Shown here: positions 26,501-38,500 of the stretch, one piece after another
Layout of the letters: each line of letters begins with the position of its first letter
How positions within the stretch are numbered: position 1 is the stretch's first letter
Assembly (NCBI RefSeq): GCF_963678635.1
Contig: NC_087065.1
Coordinates: forward strand, 45,820,381-45,884,380
Length of the DNA: 64,000 nucleotides
Reading direction: 5' to 3'
Source: Symsagittifera roscoffensis
Taxonomy: Eukaryota > Xenacoelomorpha > Acoela > Convolutidae
Made by a program: the position numbers and the translations under genes
The notes under the pieces: model-generated
Told to the model about the DNA's origin: nothing
What the model saw: only the letters and a program-made list of their open reading frames with translations
The model's database searches: none

Positions 26501-29500
26501 TTGTTAGGATTAAAAACTTCAGATTCCATCTTTTTGACCAGTCTTTTTTGACCATGTTTGATCATCTTTTTTACCCTATTTACAGGGGGTTTCTCCTTTT
26601 TGAATCATATGGTTCAATTAAAATGTGCCAATCCAAGGAAATAGCCAAAACTCATAACCAAACATTGTATGAAATTGTGTTCTTACCAGTTAGTTTGACT
26701 TGGGAGAATATTAAAAAGGCATCAGCTTAGGAGAATTCTAAAAAGAAATTTTCCCACTCAACAGAAAACTTTTCTTATGAATTCTTTTCCATCGCTTTGA
26801 CTTGAACTAATAAATAAAATTGGAATGTGAAACTGAACTTCATTTGAACCCTTTTTCTTCTGTTTTGTTCTGTTAGGTTCACGTGGGACTTTGTGATGCT
26901 GCTACTGCTGATCATCAACCTTGTGATCTTGCCAGTGGCCATCGCATTCTTCGAGGAGAACTACACTCTGGCTGGCAGCTGGATGCTATTCAATTGCATT
27001 AACGACTCAATATTCGTTATGGACATCCTCTTCAACTTCAGAACTGGCATCGCGCCCAATCAGACCGCCGTACAGGTGAACTAAACATTTTGACATAAAT
27101 CAAAATTAAAATTTAATTGCTAGTTATTGCTTGTAAAATGTATTTATCCCAGTTTATTCTTGCTTGATTTGTTTTATGTTAGTTAATGCTTGTTTGATTT
27201 TCCAATTTCCGGAGAAACTGTCAAATGTTTGTGCACAGGATAGTTTTTTTTTCACTTGACAAAAATTACCCCGAGAACAAATATTCTGTCATTTTCTTCA
27301 AAAATCAGAGTAATATTGAAACATGTAAAGAGTTTTGAAGTTTTTTAAATTTCAATTGACGAGTTAACAATTTTTTGGCAACTGTACAACGAGGGCGGGG
27401 AAAATTGGAAAAAAAAATCCGGTCTTCTTTTTTAACTATTGGTTTTACTAAGCGGTCATTGCACAGAGCACTGGGTTATTAGATTATATAAATGAATCGA
27501 ACAGCTTAAAGAAATATACCTATGAGGGGAGGTTGAGCTAATCTTATTTTGTTCATCAATTTTTTATCTTCTTACTAAGGTCGGTGGCTGATTAGTATGT
27601 ATGGTTGCCCTTGATTTTGTCCAAGTCAGCACTTCTGGTTGGGTCGTCTGAATCGCCTTGCCGTAGTCCTTTGGGTACTTGTAGTCCAGACTTCCTCGGT
27701 TGTGGTTATCTCGAGTATCTCGATTTATAATTTTATCGAACTTGAAATGAGAATTTATTCTCTATTTTATTTGTGAAAAAAGACTAGTTTAATTTTACTG
27801 TAAAGGCAGAAAAGAAAAATTATTTATTTTTTGAAAAGGTCTAACTGAAGATATCTAACTTGCTGCTTACTGAGCAAAATGAAACACTGAAGATTTCAGG
27901 CCAGTCCTTTTGCTCGTAAGCATAAACCGGCGCCTGATTCAATCTTTAATTATTCAGATTTCACCTGCTCCTTTGTTCTCCCTTTTTAATAAGGGAATTT
28001 TCAACTAGTTTTTATTTGATTTTTTCAAACCAAATATCTTCAACTTATTAGTCCCCTTTGATAAAAACCGCAGCCTTCAGTTTGTCTTATTAAAAATTCA
28101 TATTACTCTCTCTGATGCATCCTATTGCAGGTGCACCTCTGCTTAATCAAAGCAAGGAGAAGTTCAGTGCAGCCGGCAAGACTGCTAAATATTTATCCAG
28201 TTTGTTTCAAGTTAAGTTAAAAGGGACGTATTAATAATCGCCGCCCTTTTAAAATATTGAGCCTGAAAAAATGAGAAAAATTGGACAAGTATTTAAAAAG
28301 GAGTGGATTTTCAAAACAAGATTTTATAGTCCTAATAAGAGTAAATCAGTCAATATCTGATTTAGTGAAAAAAGGCTTTAATTTAAATGGCACGCTCCAA
28401 TTTAGAATTGGGTCGTTAAATAAACAATTAAGACAATGGTCTTTTGTGTGTGTGTAGTATTTCGCAATACTACAACTCACCCCTTTTTTTAGAAAATTAA
28501 GCTGTTCGATTCTTACAGTTACCAAGGTGAAAATTTAAACACTTTAATGGTTAAATACTATAGTTATAAAATTTAAAGAGAACATCAAACGAAAAAGTTA
28601 TAAAGATAAGTTAGGTTTTATCTAGAGCTTCCTTCCGAATTCAAGCTCCACGTTGTATGATCTGAGGATCGCTATCTTCCTCTGTGAAGCCTCTAGTTTT
28701 TGTTGCAACTTCACGATTTTCTTCTTTTTGATCTTGTTCTTGATTCGTAGTCTGCTCATTTCATCCGTAAGTTGTTGAATGTCGTCCTGCTCTTCCTGTC
28801 TGTTTTTTACATGGTTCGGAAAAGCAGTTATTCCCTCGAACGGGATGGTGACTTGCATGCCTCCTGCCTTGAGGATGTAGCCGTGTTCCTCCTTCTTCTT
28901 TAATTTTCAGAAGTTGTTTTCGTTCTTTATAACCACTTCTGGCTGGGTTATGAAGTCGATAGGCATCATCGCCTTTTCCATTGTGGTTGAGTTGGCGACT
29001 TCAATGAACGATGGCAGTTTCCATCTGTTATAATTTTCTTTTATTGAGTACTTTAAACTCGTTATATATTTTGGATTTTCCGTATCCAACTTGGTTTCTC
29101 TGCACTTCTGCAGTTCCAATCTCTGAGTCAAACTGGGAAAATTGCGAGGGTTCTTATTTAACCCGTCTTGCCTTGACAAAGATTGTACTGCTACAAGTTT
29201 CCGTTGTTTCTTCCTGAGAGGCAGCTTTCTTTTAAACTCCTCTGGTGCTGGGTCTGCATTTCTGCAGTTCCAGTTTAAAATTGGGTCATATTCCATTTTG
29301 CTAAACATCAATATAAAATAAGTAAATATTGAAAATCCCGAATTACATTCGGATACTAAGGCTTATTATCAAATGTTTGAAAAATGAAGGACAAAGTGTA
29401 AAATTGTATATATATAAAAGGTGGAAAATATAATCTTGTGGTTTCACACAAACCCACCACGGAAAACAAATGAAGAAAGACGATCATGGTGTTAATTAAC

Positions 29501-32500
29501 CACAGGAATACAAATGAAGAAAGACGATCATGGTGTTTATTAACCACAGGAATAAAGCATTTTCCGACACAGATAAGCTCAGATATTAAACTTATGTAGT
29601 TAAAGCAAAAATGGAAATTTGGGCATTAATTAACCCCTAATATAAATGTATGTCCACCTGGTTGTCATAACCAGCAATTTTTGTTACATTTTTTGATAGA
29701 AAAAAGAAAAGATTTAAATTAGAATCAAATCAAAATGAAATATCGTAGAAAAGGAATATTAAACAGACAGTTTGCAAACTGTATAGTTTTCAAAAAGATA
29801 AGTTTATTAGTTTCTCTTTGGTTTTAATCCTCTGCATCAATCCATGTTCACATCTTTAGTACAGAAAGTCATTCTGAACTTTATGATGCAAAAATTTAAC
29901 GTAAACAATCTTGAGGATGATGCAGTACAATTTTCAAAGCGTGCTTCTGAAAATTTGTTGTTTTTAAGGGTTTAAATGCCTGCATGTTGTGGATTTTGAA
30001 CTACCGAATTGATATTTTGGCCAAATTGTGAGGAGCGAATCATAAGAGTCTCAAAGGCTGCAAACAGCCACCAACAAGCATTTGCGTTGTTGAAAGAATA
30101 TGCACCATAATTTTAAAAAGGCTACATGAAGCCACCAACAAATGCTGGCATAAATCTGCGGCGGGTCGGGTCGAAAAACATTGTTCGCCCATTTTATGAT
30201 AAAGAATATTGGTGAAAACTTTACTCAATGTGTTGAGAAGAACGGAGGTGATATTTGCCTTTTTGATGAATTTCTTCTAGTTTGCATTTTGTAACTTGAA
30301 AACTACAAAGATAATAATTAATGTCATCGGTCCCTACTTGGGCCCTAAGAGGAATCCGATGGTGCAAATTAACTTCGCAGAATGGGTTTGTTACAATTTT
30401 ACATTGGCTAGTTCTTTTATCAAAGGTTTCACTCTATTAATTCTCGTTATTGTACGTAGGGTAATTTGTCATTCCCTTAAGTGTAATACTGAATTTTCAG
30501 TCAATAAAACCACCTGAAAATGAAATTATTATAGACTCGTAAAACTGTAATATTTTAAACTCCTGGCCTTTTGCAATTTTTTTTGCAAATATGTTGTAGT
30601 CGAAAAACTTTTTTGTCTGAGCCATTGGGTTCCGATCCCTCTATCTTTAGTTGATTTTGAGGATGGTCCAAAATTGTTAGCGTACTTGACTGTTTTCGAT
30701 CTCGGTTAAGAATTAAATCCGCGTTCATGCTTTTTGGCATATCCTTTTGGTTGTCATACAGAACCGCTATTCATTGTAGTATATTTGTAGGATAATACTC
30801 GTAATCTTATTTTTTAGTAAGATTAAATTAGATTTACTGCTCAGTATACAAAACGTTAGGTAAATTTCACAAACTTAAAGCGTTATAAAAGCTTTAATGA
30901 AAACTTCACATTTATAAATATTTTAAAGCAGGAAGAAATGGGTTTTTTTATTTCTATGTTTTCAAACGTTTGGCCTATTACACCTTTGTTTATATCTACT
31001 TTTGATTCTCTGGAATTTTTTAGTACGATAGGCATTGACTTAATTTCATTCCTACAATAAATGCTTTTTGCATTGATGCTTTTTTGTTCTAAGGACTTAT
31101 CAATTCTAAACGATGTTCCTAATCTGAAAACCATGCCTGCTGGAGAAATTGAAATTACGCGGGATGATTTTGGTGAAATAGTTATATTTTTATCAAGAAG
31201 TACATTTTGATAAAAGCTTAGATATGGATAACTTTTGCTTCTTATAGTACTAATAGGAACTCTTACATCTGGGTATTTTTTTAGTTCTAAGTTTAAATTC
31301 GGAAAGTTTATTGATTTAAAAATGTAAGAAATGAAATCCATTCCTAATATATTTAGATCGCATCCGTTCTCGGCTGAAATCCATGCTTTGATTTTTACCG
31401 GATTATCAGTGTTTGTACCAAAAGTTGATTCAAAATTAGTATAACCTATAAGTTTAAGTTTTTCTCCATTAACAGCCACTGTGTTTGATCTTGATTTATT
31501 CAGCTGTAGAGGCTGTATTTTACAATATTGATCATAACTGTCGAAATTAATAAGCGAACATGTTGCTCCAGTGTCTAGTAGAAATTGGGTTTCCAGACCG
31601 TTATTTTTATTTTTGTCTCCGACGGGATGTTGGTATAAGTTAATATACAATTGTATTTTTGGTTCAGACGGAGACTGATCTAGTTTAAATTCACAAGTTC
31701 ACACTCATTATCGGTATAGTCTCCTGGAATGTCATCATCACTAAAGTTGTGGATCTGGTAAGGTGAATGATAATCGTTATTTTCGTTGAAGTGTTTCTTA
31801 CTGTTCGACCTATCACGCGATTGAGAACTTTCATTAAAGTTTGACAAGTGCCTGAACTCTTGCTGAGAGTTTATGTCATTGAAATTGTTGTCTACTCTTG
31901 ACCTACTCTTGCTATAGTTATGGTGACTTCTGTTTGAATTCTCTCTTAATTGAAGCGAGTCATAATTTTGCTCCTGTTGATCGTTATATTTAAAGCAATG
32001 GCTTATCGTGTGGCCTGACATGCAACACCAATTGCAAAACATTGGGTTGTTTTGTTTGTTTCTATGCTCATGTGGATTATAGGCTGCGTTTATTTTATGA
32101 TCCTTCATTAGTCCTGTTAACTCTTTAAGTTGATTCTTTATTCCCTCTATTTCCAATTTATTTTCTATGCTACTGGATGCTGTTCCAATAAATTCACTAC
32201 TTATTGCAAAACTTAAGTCTTTTGTAGCAATATGATCTTTTAATTGTTGCCAAGTTGCGGGTGGATTCTCAATTAGGAATTGTTGAGCCTTTTGTTTCAA
32301 GCCTGGCGGGCTTAAGCCGCGTACAAAGAATTCCATTTTCTTTGCTGTTCTTTGATCATCATTAAAAGTTGGATTAGGCCATCCACGGTCTACTGCGGTG
32401 CTTAATCTATGTATGTAGCTTTTAATGAATTCATCAGGTTGTATTTTTATGTTTTCTGCTTCTATTCGTCTCCAATACTTATCTTTATCATCAGTGAATC

Positions 32501-35500
32501 TATCTATGAATTGATCTCTTATATCATTCCAAGGTAAGTTTGCTGCTAATCCCTGATACCATTGAGCGGCTGGACCTCTTAATATTGAACCAAATAAGGC
32601 TCTTTGTCTGTTATCATATGCGTCTTGTTCGTCACCTGCATCTCCTGGTCTAGTGCCTAGTGAAAATGGTATCTTTTTCTCTACTATATCAAGAAAATCT
32701 CTTGCATCTTCATTCGGATCTAAGCCGGTAAACTTTTCGAGAGCTAAATCTGGGTATGCTACTACGTTTGCCATCTTTGTTTAATTCACTCAATGTTTTG
32801 TTAACAATATATAAAGGGTTTGGATGTGTTGTGTACTGATCAATTTTTTTGGACTGAAATAATTCTATTTAAGTTACAATGAAGTTTGCTGAGATCAATG
32901 AATACGAACTTTTGTTAGATAGATCAATAGTGCTATGGGGTTGATTAAGCTTTTTTAAGATGGAAGTTATCTCTGGGGTATTGCTGCTGGAAAGAATGGT
33001 TAATTCGTGAACATTTTTGTGTGGGTGTTTGGACAAAATTGTGATTTGATCTTTTTGGATATTGGTGATATAACAAATAATTTTTGTGGATTTATTTTTT
33101 AATCCAGTTTTAAATTAAATGCTGTTGTATTTACTTGATAAAAGTTGGTCATAGCATTTTACATCCTTTTAGGGACATAAATATTTATCTAGGGAATGAT
33201 GAACAATATAAAAAATATTTAAATTTTTTCTTATGAACTTGTTATTATTTTTAATTTTTGTTAAGGAAAATGTTTTGTTTTTAATAAAAAATGATTAAAA
33301 TGCAAGTAGTTTTGTGCTTGGGTAAATTAAGATATCAAAAAGCAATCGGGAGTGAAGCAATTAATTGCTCTTCCGGTATACAAATTATGTTGTTTGGTAT
33401 TTTTATTTGCTGAAGAATTGTGTCAATTTCTGGAGTATATCGTCAAAAGAAGACGTATAATTCGTGTTTATTTTCGTTAGGGTGTTTTGCTAGTATACTA
33501 ATATGGTTTTTTTTAGTATTAGTGATATACCATATGATGTTAGAGACTTTATTTCCTAATTTGAGTTTTAAATTTATTGTACTGACGTCAATTTTAAAAT
33601 GTGTTGACATTAATTTCACGATGTTTGTTTTCTTTATCTCAAGCCAAGTTGTACTATTTGATTAGTATGTCTTAAAGTAATGAAAACCTCTTAGGAATTA
33701 TTGAATATTAACAAAGGTTATTAATAATAAGATAAGGAAATAAAAAAATTTCTTTGAGAAAAAAAAAAATTTTTAAAATTTTTTCTAAGTTTTTCAAGTT
33801 TTTTATTCGCTGAAACCTTAACTGAAACCTAAAACTTTGTTGAAGTGAAGTTTTATTGATGCTATGGTATGGTTAACAATATAACTATATGCCTTTATTG
33901 GTTATTATTGGTTCAAAACTTAATTTTTTTGTTAAAAATTTTTAGAAAACTTTTTGACTGAAACGATAATCTGAAACCTGAAACTATGGTAGCTGAAGTT
34001 GAATTTTCTTAATCTTAAAGATTTCTATACGCTTTATTAAATCTGGTTTTCGCTTTATCTTGCAAAAAAATTCGAGAAAACCGAATCTTTTGATATCTTA
34101 AACTTAGTTTTTGGAAACTCAAACCTAAAACTTTTAAACTCTCTCAAACTCGATGCATGAAAATAAAAAGCTGGGTTTTGATAGCTGGTCTAGTGTAAAT
34201 TAGAATTTGGAACAGGTTTGCAACTTCAAAATCAAAAATTTGTTTGCGGAAACCTAAGTTTTTGCGGCTGAAACTATGATTTCTAGAACTGAAACTATGG
34301 TTTGACCACTTGGTTTTAAAGTTTTGAGATTGAAAATTTAGGTTGGTCTCTCTAATATATTTCTATTCCAGCAATAAAATTGCCAAAAAGATGAAAATTT
34401 TAGCTTAATACGACGATTTTAGTTTTCTGAAACTATAAGTTTGAGGGCTCAAACTAACACCTTCTAGAAGTTTTTTGAGTTCAAAAATTTGTTAGTGCAT
34501 TAAAGATTCTTATTATCTTTCAATATTTTACAAAAATTTTTCTCGGGAAGCAAGTTTTTTGGTTCTGAAACCAAAAACACCAATTCTGAAACGTACGTTT
34601 CAGCCTTAGGAACCAAAATTTAAAATTGGTTTGGTGGGTTTTAACACCGTTAGTTTTCTTTAGAAAGTCAAAATTCGGCGTTCGGAGCTCAATTTTGAGA
34701 CCAAAAACTCAATTTTTGTGTTCTGAAACCTGAAACTAACAAAAACGTACCATTTAAGACCAGGTTTTTGACTTATGGTATCCAAAGTTGGGTTTGACTA
34801 GTTCAACTTTTGCTGTTTTACCCGAATCCGTTTACAGAAACTTGAAATTTTGACCGGAAACTATACTTATTTTAACTGAAACGTTTGGACCTATAACTGA
34901 AACCTAGACTGAAACCAAAAGTTTTGGCTGGTAAAAATCAATTTTTTAGTGCTTATGCTATCATATGAAACCTATTTTATCAATATAAAGTGGATGTGTC
35001 AGTGTTTTAAATTTAGTTTTTGTTGTGAAACCTGATATTTTTGTGCTGAAACTAAAACTTGGTGTTTGGTGTTATGTGGTTAACGTTTAAGATTGGTTTT
35101 AGTGCGTAATCTTATTGTTAATTAGGTGTATATTTAAACGGTGTCAAAAAAACTAATGATTTATCAAAAAACACTCAAATCCGTTCCTTCCTTTTTGGTT
35201 TTTGTTATTTTCTTCCTTAGTTTCAGTAATTGGTAGCTTTACTGATGGATGATTTAGGTTTAAGTTACGTTAAGGTGGTTAGAATTAAAATGAGTTTAAG
35301 AAAATTTGAGGATAAGCCTCGAGAATTGATGAAGGATTAGGATAAATAGCAACAACCGTGGATGGTTTGAGATAATGTGTTGAAGAATTCAATTTATCAT
35401 ACAATTTAGGGTACTCTTAGATCGCACATATGACCACTTAACCCCCTCGAAAAAATAATTGAAGATATTTAATAAGTTTTTGAGCACTTTAGTTTAATAC

Positions 35501-38500
35501 AGAATTTCGTTAATTTTAGTGATGATAACTTTAAACTGAAGTTTTGGCATGTAATTAGTGGATTACTGGACAAAACGGGTATATCTTACTAGCGGACTTA
35601 GGCAGAGAACGATTCTTTCAGAAATTTTATATATTATTATAATAATAGATAATAGTTAAGTTCATGAGCTAATGTCAGTTAGAAAGCCGTCTAATAGACC
35701 TCGAGATGGAGGGATATCGTGGGCGACTGCTAGCGCAGGGGATGCTTTCGCAAGAACCTACTAGGAATATCTGTCAAGTAGAAGACAATGAAATTGTGTT
35801 TCTATCGAAAGATACCCATTGTCTCTGGCTTTTTGAGGTTGGAAACTAATCTGACAAATACTCACAGATCCTAATATTATTATATTTTTTTGAATTTTAA
35901 AAGCTGTTTTGAGTTTGTTGGAAAAAGAATTTCTTAAGGAGTAGTTCTCTGCTGCGGTCGCACCAGTTTTACTAAGCGGTCATTGCTGGTTGAATGCTTA
36001 GTAATTTTATCCTAAATTATAAGTCTCACCTTAGATCGTCAAATTGTCTTGACAAAAAGTAGAGTAGAAACAATAGTTAGAAAAGGTATGAATTAATTAG
36101 TTGGTTAGATACAGAGCACTGGGTTATTAGATTATATAAATGAATCGAACAGCTTAAAGAAATATACCTATGAGGGGAGGTTGAGCTAATCTTATTTTGT
36201 TCATCAATTTTTTATCTTCTTACTAAGGTCGGTGGCTGATTAGTATGTATGGTTGCCCTTGATTTTGTCCAAGTCAGCACTTCTGGTTGGGTCGTCTGAA
36301 TCGTCTTGCCGTAGTCCTTTGGGTACTTGTAGTCCAGACTTCCTCGGTTGTGGTTATCTCGAGTATCTCGATTTATAATTTTATCGAACTTGAAATGAGA
36401 ATTTATTCTCTATTTTATTTGTGAAAAAAGACTAGTTTAATTTTACTGTAAAGGCAGAAAAGAAAAATTATTTATTTTTTGAAAAGGTCTAACTGAAGAT
36501 ATCTAACTTGCTGCTTACTGAGCAAAATGAAACACTGAAGATTTCAGGCCAGTCCTTTTGCTCGTAAGCATAAACCGGCGGCTGATTCAATCTTTAATTA
36601 TTCAGATTTCACCTGCTCCTTTGTTCTCCCTTTTTAATAAGGGAATTTTCAACTAGTTTTTATTTGATTTTTTCAAACCAAATATCTTCAACTTATTAGT
36701 CCTCTTTGATAAAAACCGCAGCCTTCAGTTTGTCTTATTAAAAATTCATATTACTCTCTCTGATGCATCATATTGCAGGTGCACCTCTGCTTAATCAAAG
36801 CAAGGAGAATTTCAGTGCAGCCGGCAAGACTGCTAAATATTTATCCAGTTTGTTTCAAGTTAAGTTAAAAGGGACGTATTAATAATCGCCGCCCTTTTAA
36901 AATATTGAGCATGAAAAAATGAGAAAAATTGGACAAGTATTTAAAAAGGAGTGGATTTTCAAAACAAGATTTTATAGTCCTAATAAGAGTAAATCAGTCA
37001 ATATCTGATTTAGTGAAAAGAGGCTTTAATTTAAATGGCACCCTCCAATTTAGAATTGGGTCGTTAAATAAACAATTAAGACAATGGTCTTTTGTGTGTG
37101 TGTAGTATTTCGCAATACTACATGGTGTAGTCACGTCCAGTAGCGGATTGAGGGGGGGGGGCGGGGGTTGGCGGATGTCTTCTTTCTTCAGGGATTCGAC
37201 CCCCTGCCGACCCAGAGGGTCCCCTCTTTGTAATATTTTGAGATATCCATTTTTGGCTGACTGACCCTAAAATTTTTCTAAAGGCGCCTTTGACGCCATT
37301 ATACACTAACTTTGAGGGGGGAGCGCGCGCTGAAAAAACGCGATTTTTTGGTCAATATTTTCCAAAAAATGCTTAAAAACGCCTTTCTTGGCCTGTTTTT
37401 TGAAAATCTGCCCCCCCCCATTCGATAAAATCCTAGATCCGCGCCTGGTCACGTCGCTTTTAGTTTGTAAACTTTTTGCTAATTACATGGAGTCTGCATT
37501 CTTCAATACTGATTAAGTCACGTCAACCATATTTTGTAGAGTAATCATTCTAGGGTATTTTGTGCGGCCTTTAATTTTTCCCATTATCTGCACGGAAATA
37601 ATTCCGCATAATCTCCACATTATTCCCTAACTAGGAAATAAAAATAAAGAAAATTTAATCTTTAAAATGTGCAGATGGCATCAAATTTTCTTGCCAAGGT
37701 CTGGTTTGTTTCCGAAATATGAACTGCATATTTCATTTGATCATCTTATTTGGGTGTACATTTACTTGGCTCCTTCTAATTTTAGTGGCACATTTTGCCC
37801 CTCGAACATTTCAATCCCTCCCACAATTCGCCCCAAATATTTCACACTTAAGGTCCAGTAATAAATGCGGAGAAAATGCATGAAGAACGTATTATGCCGC
37901 TAAATTTAAAAAGTGCGAAATGTGGGAAGTGCGCACTGTGCTACATTCCCTCGAATGCCCATCAACATTCTTGTACTCAAAGAGATGGAGACCGCAAGTT
38001 ATAACGTCATATCAAATGCAAAAAAGGTATCTTTTACCGGATTTTATGTTTTTTGTTTGTATGGTAATTTAATTCACTCACGTGCAGGGGCGGATCTAGG
38101 ATTTTCTCGAGGGGGGGGGGGGGGGGGCGGATTTTCAAAAAGTTTTCCAAAAATTTTGACGACCTTTTTTTTTTTAGGTCGACCAAATTGATTTTTCGAG
38201 CTCTCCCAAAGCACTGTTTGGCCCGTACTTTGGCTAAATTTTCTGCGCCGCAGGCAAATTTTTGAAAAACAGTCAAAAAGCCGTTTTTGGGCAATTTTTG
38301 AAAAATTTGACAAAAAAATCGCGTTTTTTTGGCGCGCGCTCCCCCTCAAAGTTAGTATATATTGGCGCCGAAGGCGCCTTTAGAAAAATTTTAGGGTCGG
38401 TCGGCCAAAAATGGATTTCTGAAAAAGTATCAAAGGGGGGACCCTTTGGGTCGGCAGGGGGTCGAATCCCTGAGGGGGGGGGGGGGGGGGGGGGGCGTCC

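Larger units (their letters stand above)
23053..26876 (+). other. HCN intron 3, no gene
   Basis: Intronic DNA with a broken hAT MITE (23440-24095) and a strong hairpin (26171-26254). A block near 25670-25720 (AACGCGTAAGCGGAGAGTTA) recurs diverged near 61725, 62300 and 62700, so it belongs to another dispersed family. Short frames at 23707-24245 are MITE-derived or chance. Confidence 0.5.
27442..37122 (-). mobile_element. 9.7-kb LTR retrotransposon encoding Gag and protease only
   Basis: Long direct repeats at 27442-28474 and 35966-37122 bracket gag (32774-31680), a protease frame (to 30883), and a broken basic ORF (29311-28622), all on the - strand. A polypurine tract (28480-28490) abuts the 3' LTR and a TGG-type primer site (35948-35965) abuts the 5' LTR. 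There are roughly eight substitutions over about 1030 aligned LTR bases, so insertion was recent. No reverse transcriptase, RNase H or integrase motif was found anywhere inside, so it must depend on enzymes in trans or be an internal-deletion derivative. No convincing target duplication was seen (the left flank ends ACTATTG, the right flank starts TGGTG). Confidence 0.88.

Noticed and set aside
33420-33665. Hydrophobic 81-codon + strand frame in the LTR-element leader
   Set aside because: Opposite strand to the element and T-rich. A membrane-like composition is expected from T-rich DNA.
27442-37122. Calling the 9.7-kb element an endogenous retrovirus with env
   Set aside because: The 3' ORF has no signal peptide, transmembrane segment or fusion-peptide pattern, and no polymerase is present.
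27430-37130. A target duplication around the 9.7-kb element
   Set aside because: Flanks ACTATTG and TGGTG share only short, unaligned bases; not convincing.
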